The notes under the pieces were generated by a model. It was not told the origin of the DNA. It did no database searches and was given only the letters and a program-made list of their open reading frames with translations. Positions 16,841 to 26,734 of a stretch of DNA of 64,000 nt are shown here, in pieces; the stretch's first letter is position 1; each line of letters starts with the position of its first letter. A program made the position numbers and the translations under genes. Origin of the DNA: CAWVSB01 sp046710535. Lineage in GTDB: Bacteria > Pseudomonadota > Gammaproteobacteria > Pseudomonadales > CAWVSB01. Location: the NCBI GenBank assembly GCA_046710535.1, contig JBKEHH010000001.1, positions 62,001 to 126,000 of the forward strand, read 5' to 3'.

Positions 16841-18181
16841 TTACACTAGTGAGTTGTCGTTAGTTATTTTTTGCTGCCAGTTACTAGCGCTAGTTGCTAG
16901 CTCTTCCTCTGACAATGTTGTTAACTTGCTATCGCTTACTAATGCTTTGCCGCTAACCCATGCATGAGTAACTTGCTGACTTACGTTGGTATAGACCAAT
17001 TGTGAAATTGGATTATATAAAGGTTGCTGACGAAAGTCAGATAGATCAACCGCGATCAGGTCCGCTTGCTTGCCAATTTCTAGTGAGCCAATAGATTCAT
17101 CCAAGCTTAGCGCTATGGCGCCATTAATAGTGGCCATCTCCAGTGCATTAAAGGCAGTGACAGCAGTCGCGTCTTTGGCAACCAATTTGCCCAGTAATGC
17201 GGCGCTTTGCAGTTCATTAAACATGTCTAAAGCATTGTTGCTTGCTGCTCCGTCTGTTCCTAGCGCCACATTAATGCCATTTTTTTGCAGTTTGTCGACC
17301 TCACAGGAGCCGCTTGCTAACTTCATGTTTGATTTAGGGCAGTGGATGACGTGGCAGCGATTTTCACTTAGTAGCGCTATGTCAGCGTCGTTTAGCTGAG
17401 TCATGTGAACGCATTGCAGGCGCGGAGATAGCAGGCCTAGGTTTTTCAGGCGTTCAATAGGGCGGGTACCCTCGGCTTGTAATGCGTCGTAAACCTCTTG
17501 TGCGGTTTCGTGTAGGTGTATTTGCACCGCCGCGTCAGTTTCATTTGCCATAGTAACGATTTTAGCGAAAGCGTCATCGCCAACCGTATAGGTTGCATGG
17601 GGGGCAAAGGCGATATTAATTAACTGGCTGTTGCGGTATTTGTCGAACAACTTAAGGCCTTTGGATAAGTAATCATCGGGGCCGCTGCCCCAAGCGGTGG
17701 GAAAGTCTAAGATAGGGAAGCCTACTTGGGCGCGAATACCAGCAGTTTGCGCTTGTTCAGCGATGGTTTCGGGGAAAAAGTATTGATCGCTAAAACAGGT
17801 AGTCCCGGATAGCAGCATTTCGCCAATTGCTATATTGGTTCCGTCGCGGACAAATTCTTCGCTTACCCACTTTGCTTCGGCGGGCCAGATATCCTCATTA
17901 AGCCAATTATGTAGGGGCTTATCGTCAGCAATACCGCGCAGTAAAGTCATTGCACTATGGCAGTGAGCGTTTATTAAGCCAGGCATTAATAGCTGCTGGT
18001 CTAAATTTAGGGTGGAATCAGCACTAAATTGAGCAAGGGCCTCTGATGTGGGCTGTATGGCGACTATTTTACCTTGGTTAATCGCAATGCTGTGATGCTC
18101 TAAAACGGTCTCAGCGGGCCGAATAGGTAGAATCCAGCGGGCATTAATTAATAGATCTATCGGTGTTTTGGTGGCGGTCAT
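16841..18181 (-). CDS. mtaD: 5-methylthioadenosine/S-adenosylhomocysteine deaminase (TRZ/ATZ family)
   Basis: A 446-residue amidohydrolase-superfamily deaminase. Metal ligands appear in order as INAHCHSAM (HxH), QIHLHET, and LGTDGAASNN with the catalytic Asp; HCPKSNMKLASG is also conserved. Relatives deaminate methylthioadenosine or S-adenosylhomocysteine to inosine derivatives in methionine/purine salvage; Pseudomonas has the same gene next to ubiG. It is the first gene of the operon and is divergent from gyrA. No good Shine-Dalgarno sequence is seen before the ATG at 18179-18181. Confidence 0.9.
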   Translation of the reverse strand: MTATKTPIDLLINARWILPIRPAETVLEHHSIAINQGKIVAIQPTSEALAQFSADSTLNLDQQLLMPGLINAHCHSAMTLLRGIADDKPLHNWLNEDIWPAEAKWVSEEFVRDGTNIAIGEMLLSGTTCFSDQYFFPETIAEQAQTAGIRAQVGFPILDFPTAWGSGPDDYLSKGLKLFDKYRNSQLINIAFAPHATYTVGDDAFAKIVTMANETDAAVQIHLHETAQEVYDALQAEGTRPIERLKNLGLLSPRLQCVHMTQLNDADIALLSENRCHVIHCPKSNMKLASGSCEVDKLQKNGINVALGTDGAASNNALDMFNELQSAALLGKLVAKDATAVTAFNALEMATINGAIALSLDESIGSLEIGKQADLIAVDLSDFRQQPLYNPISQLVYTNVSQQVTHAWVSGKALVSDSKLTTLSEEELATSASNWQQKITNDNSLV

Positions 18182-18508
18182 AGGACAATGCTGGTTCTGG
18201 TTTGATTTAAAGACGGGAAGTATAGCCTTTTTGCTTGAAAAGTAGTGCTGAAATTGTACGCTGCTCTAGGATTTGACTAATTATCGATCAACTATTTATA
18301 GCATATCTTGGTTAGCTAAATAATCATAGAATATGGTGCTTCTGAGATGGGTTATAATGAGTAATCTGTGGTATGATTTTGGACTTTATTTTGGACTTTA
18401 TTTTGGTCGTTATTTCAGTTTATGTGAAAGCAAATCAAATTTCTCTGAAAGCGGCCAATTACAGCCAAAAACAACAACCAATAAAATAGCTGGGAGCTAA
18501 AATTCTCT
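18182..18508. other. mtaD-gyrA divergent promoter region
   Basis: About 330 gene-free bases separate the two divergent operons. For gyrA, -10-like hexamers are seen at 18353-18358 (TATAAT) and 18372-18377 (TATGAT, with an upstream TGG resembling an extended -10); neither has a good -35. A short tandem repeat follows at 18376-18406. No ORF or RNA gene was recognised. Confidence 0.45.
18376..18406 (+). repeat. 12-base tandem repeat in the gyrA leader
   Basis: ATTTTGGACTTT occurs twice in direct succession, followed by a partial third copy (ATTTTGG). It overlaps or lies just downstream of the likely gyrA promoter, about 100-130 bases before the start codon. Confidence 0.75.
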
Positions 18509-21160
18509 ATGGGTGAGTTAGCAAAAGAAATCCTTCCCGTAAGCATTGAAGATGAACTAAAGCAGTCGTACTTAGACTACGCCATGAGCGTTATTGTCGG
18601 GCGAGCTTTGCCTGATGTGCGCGATGGTTTAAAACCGGTTCATCGTCGTGTTTTATTTGCCATGAGTGAACTGAATAACGACTGGAATAAACCCTATAAA
18701 AAATCTGCCCGTGTGGTCGGTGACGTTATCGGTAAATATCATCCGCATGGTGATTCCGCCGTATACGACACAATTGTTCGTATGGCGCAGTCGTTTTCGT
18801 TGCGTTATATGCTGGTAGATGGTCAGGGTAATTTCGGTTCGGTTGATGGCGACTCAGCTGCAGCAATGCGTTATACCGAAATTAGAATGTCTAAAATAGC
18901 CCACCAAATATTGGCTGATTTAGATAAAGAAACCGTCGACTTTGTGGATAACTACGACAGCACTGAAAGAATTCCTGCGGTTATGCCAACGCGGATTCCT
19001 AATCTGCTTATTAATGGCTCATCTGGTATAGCGGTTGGCATGGCTACTAATATCCCACCTCACAATTTAACTGAAGTTGTGTCTGCGTGTTTGGCGTTAA
19101 TTGAAGATCCTGATTTAGATATTGATGGTTTGATGGAATATATTCCTGGGCCAGATTTCCCGACGGCGGCAATAATTAACGGCAGAGCGGGAATTATTCA
19201 AGCTTACCGTACCGGCCGTGGGCGTATTTATGTGCGTGCTCGCGCCGAAGTTATTAGCAATGAAAAAACTAATAAAGATACAATAATTATTCATGAATTG
19301 CCGTATCAGTTAAATAAAGCGCGCTTAATTGAAAAAATTGCAGAGCTAGTAAAAGAGAAAAAAATAGAAGGTATTACTGAATTACGTGATGAGTCGGATA
19401 AAGATGGCTTGCGCGTGGTGATTGAATTACGCCGCGGTGAAGTAGGCGACGTAGTGCTAAATAACCTATATGCACAGACTCAATTGCAAAATGTATTTGG
19501 TATTAATATTGTTGCTTTGGTTGATGGACAGCCAAAAATCCTTAACTTAAAAGAATTACTTCAATATTTTATTCGCCACCGCCGTGAAGTAGTTACGCGC
19601 CGTACTATTTATTTGCTACGTAAAGCTCGTGAGCGTGGACATGTATTAGAAGGCCTTGCTATTGCGTTGGCAAATATTGACGAAGTTATTGCGTTAATTA
19701 AAACTTCACCAACTTCAAGCGAAGCCCGTGAAAAGCTAATTGCTGCGGCCTGGGTTCCAGGTAGCGTATTAACAATGCTTGAATCAGCCGGTGAGAACGC
19801 CTGTCGGCCTGAAAACTTAGAACCTCAGTTCGGTTTGCATGACGGCAAATATCATTTGTCACCAGTACAAGCCCAAGCAATCTTAGATTTACGTTTGCAC
19901 AGATTGACTGGTCTTGAGCACGAAAAACTTATCAACGAATACAAAGAGAAGTTAGACCTGATTTCAGGGTTTTTAGAAATTTTAGGTAGCTCTGATCGAT
20001 TGATGGAAGTGATTCGTACAGAGTTAGAAGAAGTGAAGGCTGAGTTTGGTGATGAGCGTCGTACTGAAATAACCGCGTCTAATCACGATTTAACTGTCGA
20101 AGACTTAATAACTGAAGAAGATCGGGTGGTAACTTTATCCCACGGTGGTTATGCGAAAAGTCAGCCATTAACTGATTACCAGGCCCAACGCCGTGGCGGT
20201 ACGGGTAAGTCGGCGACAGCGGTTAAAGACGAAGATTTTGTTGAGCATTTATTAATTGCCAGCACTCATGCAACAATATTGTGTTTCTCTAATACCGGTA
20301 AGGTTTACTGGCTAAAAGTCTATCAAATTCCTGTTGCTAGCCGTAATGCTAGAGGAAGACCGATTATTAATATGTTGCCGTTGGACGAGGGTGAGCGTAT
20401 TACCTCTATTCTGCCTGTAGATAATTACGATGAAGATCGTTATTTATTCTTTGCTACTGCTGCGGGCACAGTTAAGAAAACAGCATTGTCTAACTTTGCG
20501 CGTAAGCGTAACTCTGGTTTACGTGCGATTGAATTAAATGAAGATGATCATTTGGTTGGTACGGCTATTACTAATGGTGATAGCGATGTGATGTTGTTTT
20601 CAACCAATGGTAAATGTATTCGTTTCAACGAAGGCGATGTGCGTAATATGGGGCGTACTGCTCGTGGTGTTCGCGGTATCCGTCTAGCTGATGGTCAAAA
20701 AGTTATCTCGTTAATTATTCCTGAAGAAAATTCACGGGTATTAACAGCTAGTGAAAAAGGCTATGGCAAGCAAACCAAAGTTGAAGACTTCCCACTTCGT
20801 GGCAGAGGCGGTCAGGGCGTTATTGCGCAGCAATGTAGTGAGCGTAATGGTCAGCTAGTTGGTGCGATTCAAGTGGTTGATGGCGATGAGATGATGCTAA
20901 TCAGTGATCGGGGCACTTTGGTAAGAACCCGTGTTAGTGAAGTTTCACAGTCGGGCCGTAATACTCAAGGTGTGCGCTTAATCCGTTTGAAAGAAAATGA
21001 AAAGCTAGTAGGCGTTGAGCAAGTTGCGGAAACCGAAGATGATGAAAATATTGATTTGGTGGAAGACAGCTTAGCAGAGCAAGTCGCAACTGATGCTACT
21101 CCAGCTGCAGATAGCGGTGAAGCTCCGGCAGATGACGATAGCGAAAGCCAAGACGATTAA
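18509..21160 (+). CDS. gyrA: DNA gyrase subunit A
   Basis: An 883-residue GyrA, the breakage-reunion subunit of DNA gyrase, which with GyrB introduces negative supercoils. The N-terminal domain aligns residue for residue with E. coli: the catalytic Tyr122 is in AAMRYTEIR. The quinolone-resistance region reads HPHGDSAVYDTI, with Ser83 and Asp87 both unchanged, so no target-site resistance is predicted. The C-terminal wrapping domain begins near residue 530 with a GyrA box, QRRGGTGKS, and five or six further blades. The acidic tail is normal. It starts the gyrA-serC-pheA-hisC-tyrA-aroA-cmk-rpsA run. Confidence 0.98.
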   Translation: MGELAKEILPVSIEDELKQSYLDYAMSVIVGRALPDVRDGLKPVHRRVLFAMSELNNDWNKPYKKSARVVGDVIGKYHPHGDSAVYDTIVRMAQSFSLRYMLVDGQGNFGSVDGDSAAAMRYTEIRMSKIAHQILADLDKETVDFVDNYDSTERIPAVMPTRIPNLLINGSSGIAVGMATNIPPHNLTEVVSACLALIEDPDLDIDGLMEYIPGPDFPTAAIINGRAGIIQAYRTGRGRIYVRARAEVISNEKTNKDTIIIHELPYQLNKARLIEKIAELVKEKKIEGITELRDESDKDGLRVVIELRRGEVGDVVLNNLYAQTQLQNVFGINIVALVDGQPKILNLKELLQYFIRHRREVVTRRTIYLLRKARERGHVLEGLAIALANIDEVIALIKTSPTSSEAREKLIAAAWVPGSVLTMLESAGENACRPENLEPQFGLHDGKYHLSPVQAQAILDLRLHRLTGLEHEKLINEYKEKLDLISGFLEILGSSDRLMEVIRTELEEVKAEFGDERRTEITASNHDLTVEDLITEEDRVVTLSHGGYAKSQPLTDYQAQRRGGTGKSATAVKDEDFVEHLLIASTHATILCFSNTGKVYWLKVYQIPVASRNARGRPIINMLPLDEGERITSILPVDNYDEDRYLFFATAAGTVKKTALSNFARKRNSGLRAIELNEDDHLVGTAITNGDSDVMLFSTNGKCIRFNEGDVRNMGRTARGVRGIRLADGQKVISLIIPEENSRVLTASEKGYGKQTKVEDFPLRGRGGQGVIAQQCSERNGQLVGAIQVVDGDEMMLISDRGTLVRTRVSEVSQSGRNTQGVRLIRLKENEKLVGVEQVAETEDDENIDLVEDSLAEQVATDATPAADSGEAPADDDSESQDD

Positions 21161-21190
21161 TTAGTAGTTTGATATAGGTAATTTGAATTA

Positions 21191-22270
21191 ATGAATAGAA
21201 AGTTTAATTTTTGCGCCGGTCCTGCTGCGCTTCCTGAAGAAGTTCTAGCTCAAGCAGGTAGTGAGATGCTTGATTGGGAAAGCCGTGGTTTGTCGGTAAT
21301 GGAGATGAGCCATCGCTCTAGTGAGTTTGTGTCTATTGCCGAGCAAGCAGATGCCGATTTGCGTGAATTGATGGGTATTTCTGATGATTACGCTATTGCG
21401 TTTATGCAAGGTGGTGCCAGTAGTCAGTTTTCGGCTGTGCCATTAAATTTATTAGGCGATAAAACCAGCACTGACTATCTTAATACTGGGCAGTGGTCTA
21501 AAAAGGCCATTAGTGAAGCAAAGCGTTTTTGCAATGTGAACGTTGTTGCTAGTTCAGAAGATACCAAGTTTTCTAGCGTCCCAAGTCGCGACAGCTGGAA
21601 CTTAAATGATGGCGCGGCGTATTTTCACTACACTCCAAATGAGACTATCGGCGGCGTAGAGATTCATGATGTGCCACAGGTTAACGTACCAATAGTTGCT
21701 GATATGTCGTCTACTATTCTATCGCGACCAATTGACGTGTCAAAATTTGGTTTGATTTATGCCGGTGCGCAAAAAAATATTGGTCCTGCAGGGCTAGTAA
21801 TTGTTATTGTCCGTAAAGATTTACTCGGCCAGGCAAGCAGCATATGCCCAGCGATGTTTAATTATAAAACTATCATAGACGGCGAGTCGATGTACAACAC
21901 ACCGCCAACGTATGCCTGGTATCTGGCAGGTTTGGTGTTCAAATGGTTAAAAGCACAAGGTGGCCTCGAAGCTATTGCAGTAGTCAATCGTCTCAAGGCT
22001 GAAAAGCTTTATGCCTATATTGATGCAAGTAGCTTTTACGCTAACCCAGTTGAAGTGGTCTCGCGCTCTTCAATGAATGTACCTTTTACCCTTGCTGATA
22101 GTGATTTAGATAAGGCATTTTTACAGCTGTCAGAAGCAGCTGGATTGTTAAACTTGAAAGGTCACCGTAGCGTTGGTGGTATGCGCGCCAGTATTTATAA
22201 TGCCGTAAGCGAAGATGCCGTTGATGCATTGATTAGCTTTATGCGCGATTTCGAAACCAATAATAGTTGA
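21191..22270 (+). CDS. serC: phosphoserine aminotransferase
   Basis: A 359-residue class V PLP-dependent aminotransferase that converts 3-phosphohydroxypyruvate to phosphoserine and also serves pyridoxal phosphate synthesis. NFCAGPAALPEEVL opens the protein, and the PLP lysine is in YAGAQKNIGPAG. The C-terminal block GHRSVGGMRASIYNA is diagnostic. It lies 30 bases after gyrA and directly before pheA, as in Pseudomonas. Confidence 0.97.
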   Translation: MNRKFNFCAGPAALPEEVLAQAGSEMLDWESRGLSVMEMSHRSSEFVSIAEQADADLRELMGISDDYAIAFMQGGASSQFSAVPLNLLGDKTSTDYLNTGQWSKKAISEAKRFCNVNVVASSEDTKFSSVPSRDSWNLNDGAAYFHYTPNETIGGVEIHDVPQVNVPIVADMSSTILSRPIDVSKFGLIYAGAQKNIGPAGLVIVIVRKDLLGQASSICPAMFNYKTIIDGESMYNTPPTYAWYLAGLVFKWLKAQGGLEAIAVVNRLKAEKLYAYIDASSFYANPVEVVSRSSMNVPFTLADSDLDKAFLQLSEAAGLLNLKGHRSVGGMRASIYNAVSEDAVDALISFMRDFETNNS

Positions 22271-22275
22271 CCGCT

Positions 22276-23367
22276 ATGTCTGATTCAGATGCACTAAAAG
22301 TATTACGCGAAGATATTGATCAAACTGATCAGCAGATTCAGTTACTGATTAATCAGCGCGCCAAATTTGCCCAGCAAGTAGCCGAAATAAAGAAAGGCGA
22401 GGAGGGCGCAGATGTTGTTTATTATCGTCCTGAGCGTGAGGCCGAAGTTTTACGCAAGGTAATGGAGCGCAATGAAGGTCCGCTTGGCAATGAAGACATG
22501 GCGAAATTGTTTCGCGAGGTTATGTCGGCTTGTTTAGCGCTTGAAGAGCCGGTAAAAGTGGCTTTTTTAGGGCCAGAGGGAACCTTTACCCAAGCTGCAG
22601 CAATTAAGCATTTCGGTCATTGGGCTAGAAGCTTTCCTATGTCAGCTATTGACGAAGTGTTTAGAGAGGTGGCTGCTGGCGCGGTCAACTATGGCGTTGT
22701 TCCAGTAGAAAATTCTACTGAAGGCGTGGTTAATCATACGCTGGACAACTTTGTCGATTCGTCAGTAAAAATTTGTGGTGAAGTTGAACTGCGTATTCAC
22801 CATCACTTGTTGGTGTCTGACACTACCCGTAAAGATAAAATTAGCCGTATCTATTCTCATGCACAGTCTTTGGCTCAGTGTCGAAAATGGTTAGATGCCC
22901 ATTATCCTCATGCCGAACGAGTTGCCGTTAGTAGTAACGGTGAGGCAGCTAAGCGGATTCAAACGGAATGGCATTCGGCTGCTATTGCCGGTGATATGGC
23001 TGCGGAGCTTTATAATTTAGATAAAATGGCGTCCAACATTGAAGATCGGCCTGATAATTCAACGCGGTTTTTAATTATAGGCAGTCAAAATGTACCGCCG
23101 TCTGGCGAAGATAAAACATCATTAATGATATCGGTGAAAAATCAGCCCGGCGCATTGCATAGCTTATTAGAGCCGTTTCATCGAGCGAAAATAGACTTAA
23201 CACGCATCGAAACTAGGCCATCGGCGGCTGGTATTTGGTCTTATGTATTTTTTATTGATTTCAACGGTCATAGCTCTGAAGAGAATGTGATCTCCGTATT
23301 GAAGGAAATAGAACCTTTTGCAGTAGAAATAAAGTTATTAGGTTCTTATCCACGAGCGGTGTTGTAG
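22276..23367 (+). CDS. pheA: bifunctional chorismate mutase/prephenate dehydratase
   Basis: About 363 residues in three domains. An AroQ-type chorismate mutase (residues 1-90, LREDIDQTDQQIQLLINQRA) comes first. A prephenate dehydratase domain follows (about 95-275, VAFLGPEGTFTQAA, VVPVENSTEG). A C-terminal ACT domain for phenylalanine feedback (SLMISVKNQPGALHSLLEPF, with TRIETRPS) ends it. It makes phenylpyruvate from chorismate. ATG at 22276, six bases after the serC stop, is preferred over an overlapping TTG at 22267 because MSDSDALKVLRE matches relatives. Initiation is probably coupled to serC. Confidence 0.96.
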   Translation: MSDSDALKVLREDIDQTDQQIQLLINQRAKFAQQVAEIKKGEEGADVVYYRPEREAEVLRKVMERNEGPLGNEDMAKLFREVMSACLALEEPVKVAFLGPEGTFTQAAAIKHFGHWARSFPMSAIDEVFREVAAGAVNYGVVPVENSTEGVVNHTLDNFVDSSVKICGEVELRIHHHLLVSDTTRKDKISRIYSHAQSLAQCRKWLDAHYPHAERVAVSSNGEAAKRIQTEWHSAAIAGDMAAELYNLDKMASNIEDRPDNSTRFLIIGSQNVPPSGEDKTSLMISVKNQPGALHSLLEPFHRAKIDLTRIETRPSAAGIWSYVFFIDFNGHSSEENVISVLKEIEPFAVEIKLLGSYPRAVL

Positions 23368-23418
23368 CTTCTATTTTTCTTGAGTTATTTCTTTAGGTCT
23401 TTAGATACAGGCAGTCAA

Positions 23419-24519
23419 ATGAGTTGTGATTTTATTGCATTGGCAAATATCGGTATTCAAGAGTTAAGTCCTTATCAGGCTGGAAAGCCTATTGAGGAGC
23501 TTGAGCGTGAACTAGGGATTAAAAATGTCGTTAAGCTTGCTAGCAACGAAAACCCGCTTGGCACAGCGCAATCTGTATTGGATGCAGTGATAGCAGAGGC
23601 GATGGATATTTGTCGCTACCCTGACAGTAACGGATTTGAGCTGAAAGCAGCGCTGAGTAATAAGTTATCAGTAAAACCTGCGCAAATCACTCTAGGTAAT
23701 GGCTCCAACGATATATTGGATTTGTTGGCACAGGTTTTTTTGAATCCCAATGCATCTGCAATATATTCTCAGCATGGCTTTGTGGTTTACTCTTTGGCTG
23801 TAAAAGCCACTGGCGCTGAGGCGATTGTGACACCCGCTAAAAATTGGGGTCATGATTTACCTGCAATGGCCGCGGCAGTGAAAGACAATACTCGGCTGGT
23901 TTTTATTGCTAACCCTAATAACCCTACGGGAACTTGGGTAGATGAAGCTACCGTTAAAGCATTTTTAGATGCCGTGCCCGATGATGTGATTGTGGTGCTC
24001 GATGAAGCTTATTGTGAATATGTTGCTGATAGCACCTACCCCAATAGTATTGCATTGCTTGATAGCTATCCCAACTTAGTGGTCTCTCGTACTTTTTCTA
24101 AGGCATATGGCCTAGCTGGATTACGGGTTGGCTATAGTATTTCTAATCCGCAAATAGCTGACTTGTTAAACCGTGCTAGAGGGCCGTTTAATGTCAATTC
24201 AATGGCTTTGGCGGCGGCTCAAGCAGTTTTAGCTGATGCTGATTATCTCGCTAAAGCTATTGAGGTAAATAATTCGGGGCTTATACAGTTGGCTGACGCT
24301 TTTGTCCGTTTAGGCGTAGATTTTATCCCGTCGGTGGGAAATTTTATCAGCTTCGATGCTGGCATATATGCAGCTGATATATATCAAAGTTTATTAGAAG
24401 CCGGTGTTATTGTGCGCCCGGTAGGGGTTTATGAAATGCCCAGTTATTTGCGAGTTTCAGTAGGCTTGGTCGATGAGAATGAAAAGTTTATTGCGGCTTT
24501 AGAGCAAATTATTGCATGA
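23419..24519 (+). CDS. hisC: histidinol-phosphate/aromatic aminotransferase
   Basis: A 366-residue class II PLP aminotransferase of the HisC2 type found in aromatic gene clusters. It probably transaminates imidazole acetol phosphate and also prephenate or phenylpyruvate. Motifs include VKLASNENPLG, FIANPNNPTGTW, VVLDEAYCEY and the PLP lysine in SRTFSKAYGLAGLRVGY. An upstream in-frame start (23380) would add 13 residues, but MSCDFIALANIGIQEL matches the Pseudomonas HisC2 start, with AGG upstream. Its stop overlaps the tyrA ATG. Confidence 0.93.
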   Translation: MSCDFIALANIGIQELSPYQAGKPIEELERELGIKNVVKLASNENPLGTAQSVLDAVIAEAMDICRYPDSNGFELKAALSNKLSVKPAQITLGNGSNDILDLLAQVFLNPNASAIYSQHGFVVYSLAVKATGAEAIVTPAKNWGHDLPAMAAAVKDNTRLVFIANPNNPTGTWVDEATVKAFLDAVPDDVIVVLDEAYCEYVADSTYPNSIALLDSYPNLVVSRTFSKAYGLAGLRVGYSISNPQIADLLNRARGPFNVNSMALAAAQAVLADADYLAKAIEVNNSGLIQLADAFVRLGVDFIPSVGNFISFDAGIYAADIYQSLLEAGVIVRPVGVYEMPSYLRVSVGLVDENEKFIAALEQIIA

Positions 24520-25415
24520 CAAATAACACTATCAAAATAAATAAGTTAGTAATTTTGGGGCTTGGATTAATCGGTGGCTCTTTGGCTCTGGCTGCTCGTA
24601 AGGCGGGTATTGTCGGCGAAGTGGTTGCTTGGGGTCGGCGTGAACCCAGCTTAAAAATTGGCTTAGAATTAGGCGTTATCGACAGTTATAGTCTTGATTT
24701 AGCTGAAGTCTTGGTTGGTGCTTCTGTCGTAGTGGTGGCTACTCCAACCCAAACAGCTGAAGCTGTATTAACGAAAGTGTTATCGCAAGTTGATGAGAGT
24801 TGTGTAGTGACTGATGTTGCTAGCGTAAAAGGTAATTTACTGGCCGGGGTTAAATCAGCATTTGAAAAAGTGCCCAGTAATTTGGTGTTAGGGCATCCGA
24901 TTGCGGGGTCTGAACAAAGTGGTGTAACGGCGGCTAAAGACAATTTATTCGTTAATCATCGAGTTATTTTAACGCCGACAGCAGAAACCAGTGCTGATGC
25001 GCAAGCCTTGATTGAAAAAATGTGGCAGGCAACCGGGGCTGATGTGATTGCTATGGACGTTGCTAAGCATGATGAAGTATTAGCAGCGACTAGTCATTTA
25101 CCTCATGTATTGGCATATACATTGGTAGGCGCATTAGCTAAAAAAGACAACAGCAGTGATATTTTTGAATGCGCTGCCGGTGGTTTTAGAGATTTTACCC
25201 GCATCGCGGCAAGTGACCCGGATATGTGGACAGAAATTGCGTTAGCGAATAAAAACGCGCTGTTAGACGGTATGGATAATTTTAGCTCTGCGCTTGCCGA
25301 GCTTAGGTCGGCTATTGAAAATAGCGATGGCGATTCTATTCGTACTAACTTCGAAGCGGCAAAAAAAGCTCGCGATCATTTTGCGAAAATACAAGCTGAG
25401 CGCGGCAATAAATAG
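24516..25415 (+). CDS. tyrA: prephenate dehydrogenase
   Basis: A 299-residue TyrA that oxidatively decarboxylates prephenate (or arogenate) towards tyrosine. The Rossmann NAD(P) motif is LVILGLGLIGGSLALA, followed by LGHPIAGSEQSG and ATSHLPHVLA, both typical of the family. In Pseudomonas this gene is fused to aroA; here it ends cleanly and aroA follows as a separate frame 17 bases later. It is coupled to hisC by a four-base overlap. Confidence 0.95.
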   Translation: MTNNTIKINKLVILGLGLIGGSLALAARKAGIVGEVVAWGRREPSLKIGLELGVIDSYSLDLAEVLVGASVVVVATPTQTAEAVLTKVLSQVDESCVVTDVASVKGNLLAGVKSAFEKVPSNLVLGHPIAGSEQSGVTAAKDNLFVNHRVILTPTAETSADAQALIEKMWQATGADVIAMDVAKHDEVLAATSHLPHVLAYTLVGALAKKDNSSDIFECAAGGFRDFTRIAASDPDMWTEIALANKNALLDGMDNFSSALAELRSAIENSDGDSIRTNFEAAKKARDHFAKIQAERGNK

Positions 25416-25432
25416 AATTTGGGAGTTATTCA

Positions 25433-26734
25433 TTGAAATATACGGTGCAGCCCGGTGGTAGCTTAGTTGGGCAATTAAGAGTCCCTGGCGACAAATCTAT
25501 ATCACATCGTTCGATTATGTTGGGGGCAATTGCCGAAGGCATTACTCATGTGACGGGTTTTTTAGAAGGTGAGGATGCGCTTGCTACTTTAGATGTTTTT
25601 AAAAGCCTTGGTGTGAATATCGAAGGGCCTATTAATGGCGACGTTACTATTCATGGCGTTGGTTTGCATGGGTTAACAGCGGCAGATAAAGATCTATATG
25701 TCGGTAATTCTGGTACTTCTATTCGTTTGTTGTCTGGCTTGTTAGCGGGGCAAGAATTTGATTCAGTACTAACTGGCGACGAGTCACTATCTGGCAGACC
25801 AATGGGGCGCGTAGCTAAACCTTTGGCCGAAATGGGCGCGCTTATTGAAACCGAAGAAAACGGTAGGCCGCCAATGAAGATTAAAGGTGGGTCTAAGCTT
25901 AACGGCATAGATTATGTTTTGCCGATGGCGAGTGCGCAGGTTAAGTCTTGTGTATTGCTTGCGGGCTTATATGCCGAAGGAAAAACGTCTGTCATAGAGC
26001 CTGCTCCGACTCGTGATCATACTGAGCGTATGCTTAGAGGCTTTGGCTATGATGTTTCAGTCGACGGATCTAAAGTGACTTTGCAAGGTGGTGGCAAACT
26101 TACCGCCTGTGACATTGATGTGCCTGCAGATATTTCATCGGCGACGTTCTTTATCGTTGGCGCCTGTATAGCTCCAGATTCCGATATCACCTTATCGCAT
26201 GTGGGTATCAATCCAACCCGTATCGGTGTCATTAATGTTTTAAAACTGATGGGCGCCAATATTGAGCTTGGCAATGAGCGTGAAGTAGGCGGGGAGCCGG
26301 TTGCCGATATAAGGGTTCGCTATGCGCCGTTGCATGGCATTGAAATCCCTGAAGACCAAGTGCCGCTAGGTATTGATGAGTTTCCTGCTATTTTTGTCGC
26401 CGCTAGCTGTGCTAGTGGTCAAACTGTATTAACGGGTGCAGAAGAATTACGTGTTAAAGAAAGCGATCGGATCCAAGTAATGGCTGATGGATTAATTACT
26501 TTAGGCATTGATGCTCAGCCAACGTTTGATGGGATGATTATTAATGGTGGAGAAATTGGCTCTGGCGTTGTTGAAAGCCACGGTGATCATCGCATAGCCA
26601 TGTCTTTTGCCATCGCCGCATTACGGGCAAGTGGCATTATAGAAATTAATAATTGCGCTAACGTCGCCACATCATTCCCTAGTTTCGTTGAGCTTGCCTC
26701 TGAAGCTGGTTTAACCATGGGTGTCTCGTCTTGA
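25433..26734 (+). CDS. aroA: 3-phosphoshikimate 1-carboxyvinyltransferase (EPSP synthase)
   Basis: A 433-residue EPSP synthase, the sixth step of the shikimate pathway. Active-site blocks are VPGDKSISHRSIMLGAIA, LYVGNSGTSIRLL, RVKESDRI and GDHRIAMSFA. The start is TTG, with GGGAG eight bases upstream (25421-25425); the next in-frame candidates would remove the conserved N-terminus. It is separate from tyrA and overlaps cmk. Confidence 0.96.
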   Translation: MKYTVQPGGSLVGQLRVPGDKSISHRSIMLGAIAEGITHVTGFLEGEDALATLDVFKSLGVNIEGPINGDVTIHGVGLHGLTAADKDLYVGNSGTSIRLLSGLLAGQEFDSVLTGDESLSGRPMGRVAKPLAEMGALIETEENGRPPMKIKGGSKLNGIDYVLPMASAQVKSCVLLAGLYAEGKTSVIEPAPTRDHTERMLRGFGYDVSVDGSKVTLQGGGKLTACDIDVPADISSATFFIVGACIAPDSDITLSHVGINPTRIGVINVLKLMGANIELGNEREVGGEPVADIRVRYAPLHGIEIPEDQVPLGIDEFPAIFVAASCASGQTVLTGAEELRVKESDRIQVMADGLITLGIDAQPTFDGMIINGGEIGSGVVESHGDHRIAMSFAIAALRASGIIEINNCANVATSFPSFVELASEAGLTMGVSS

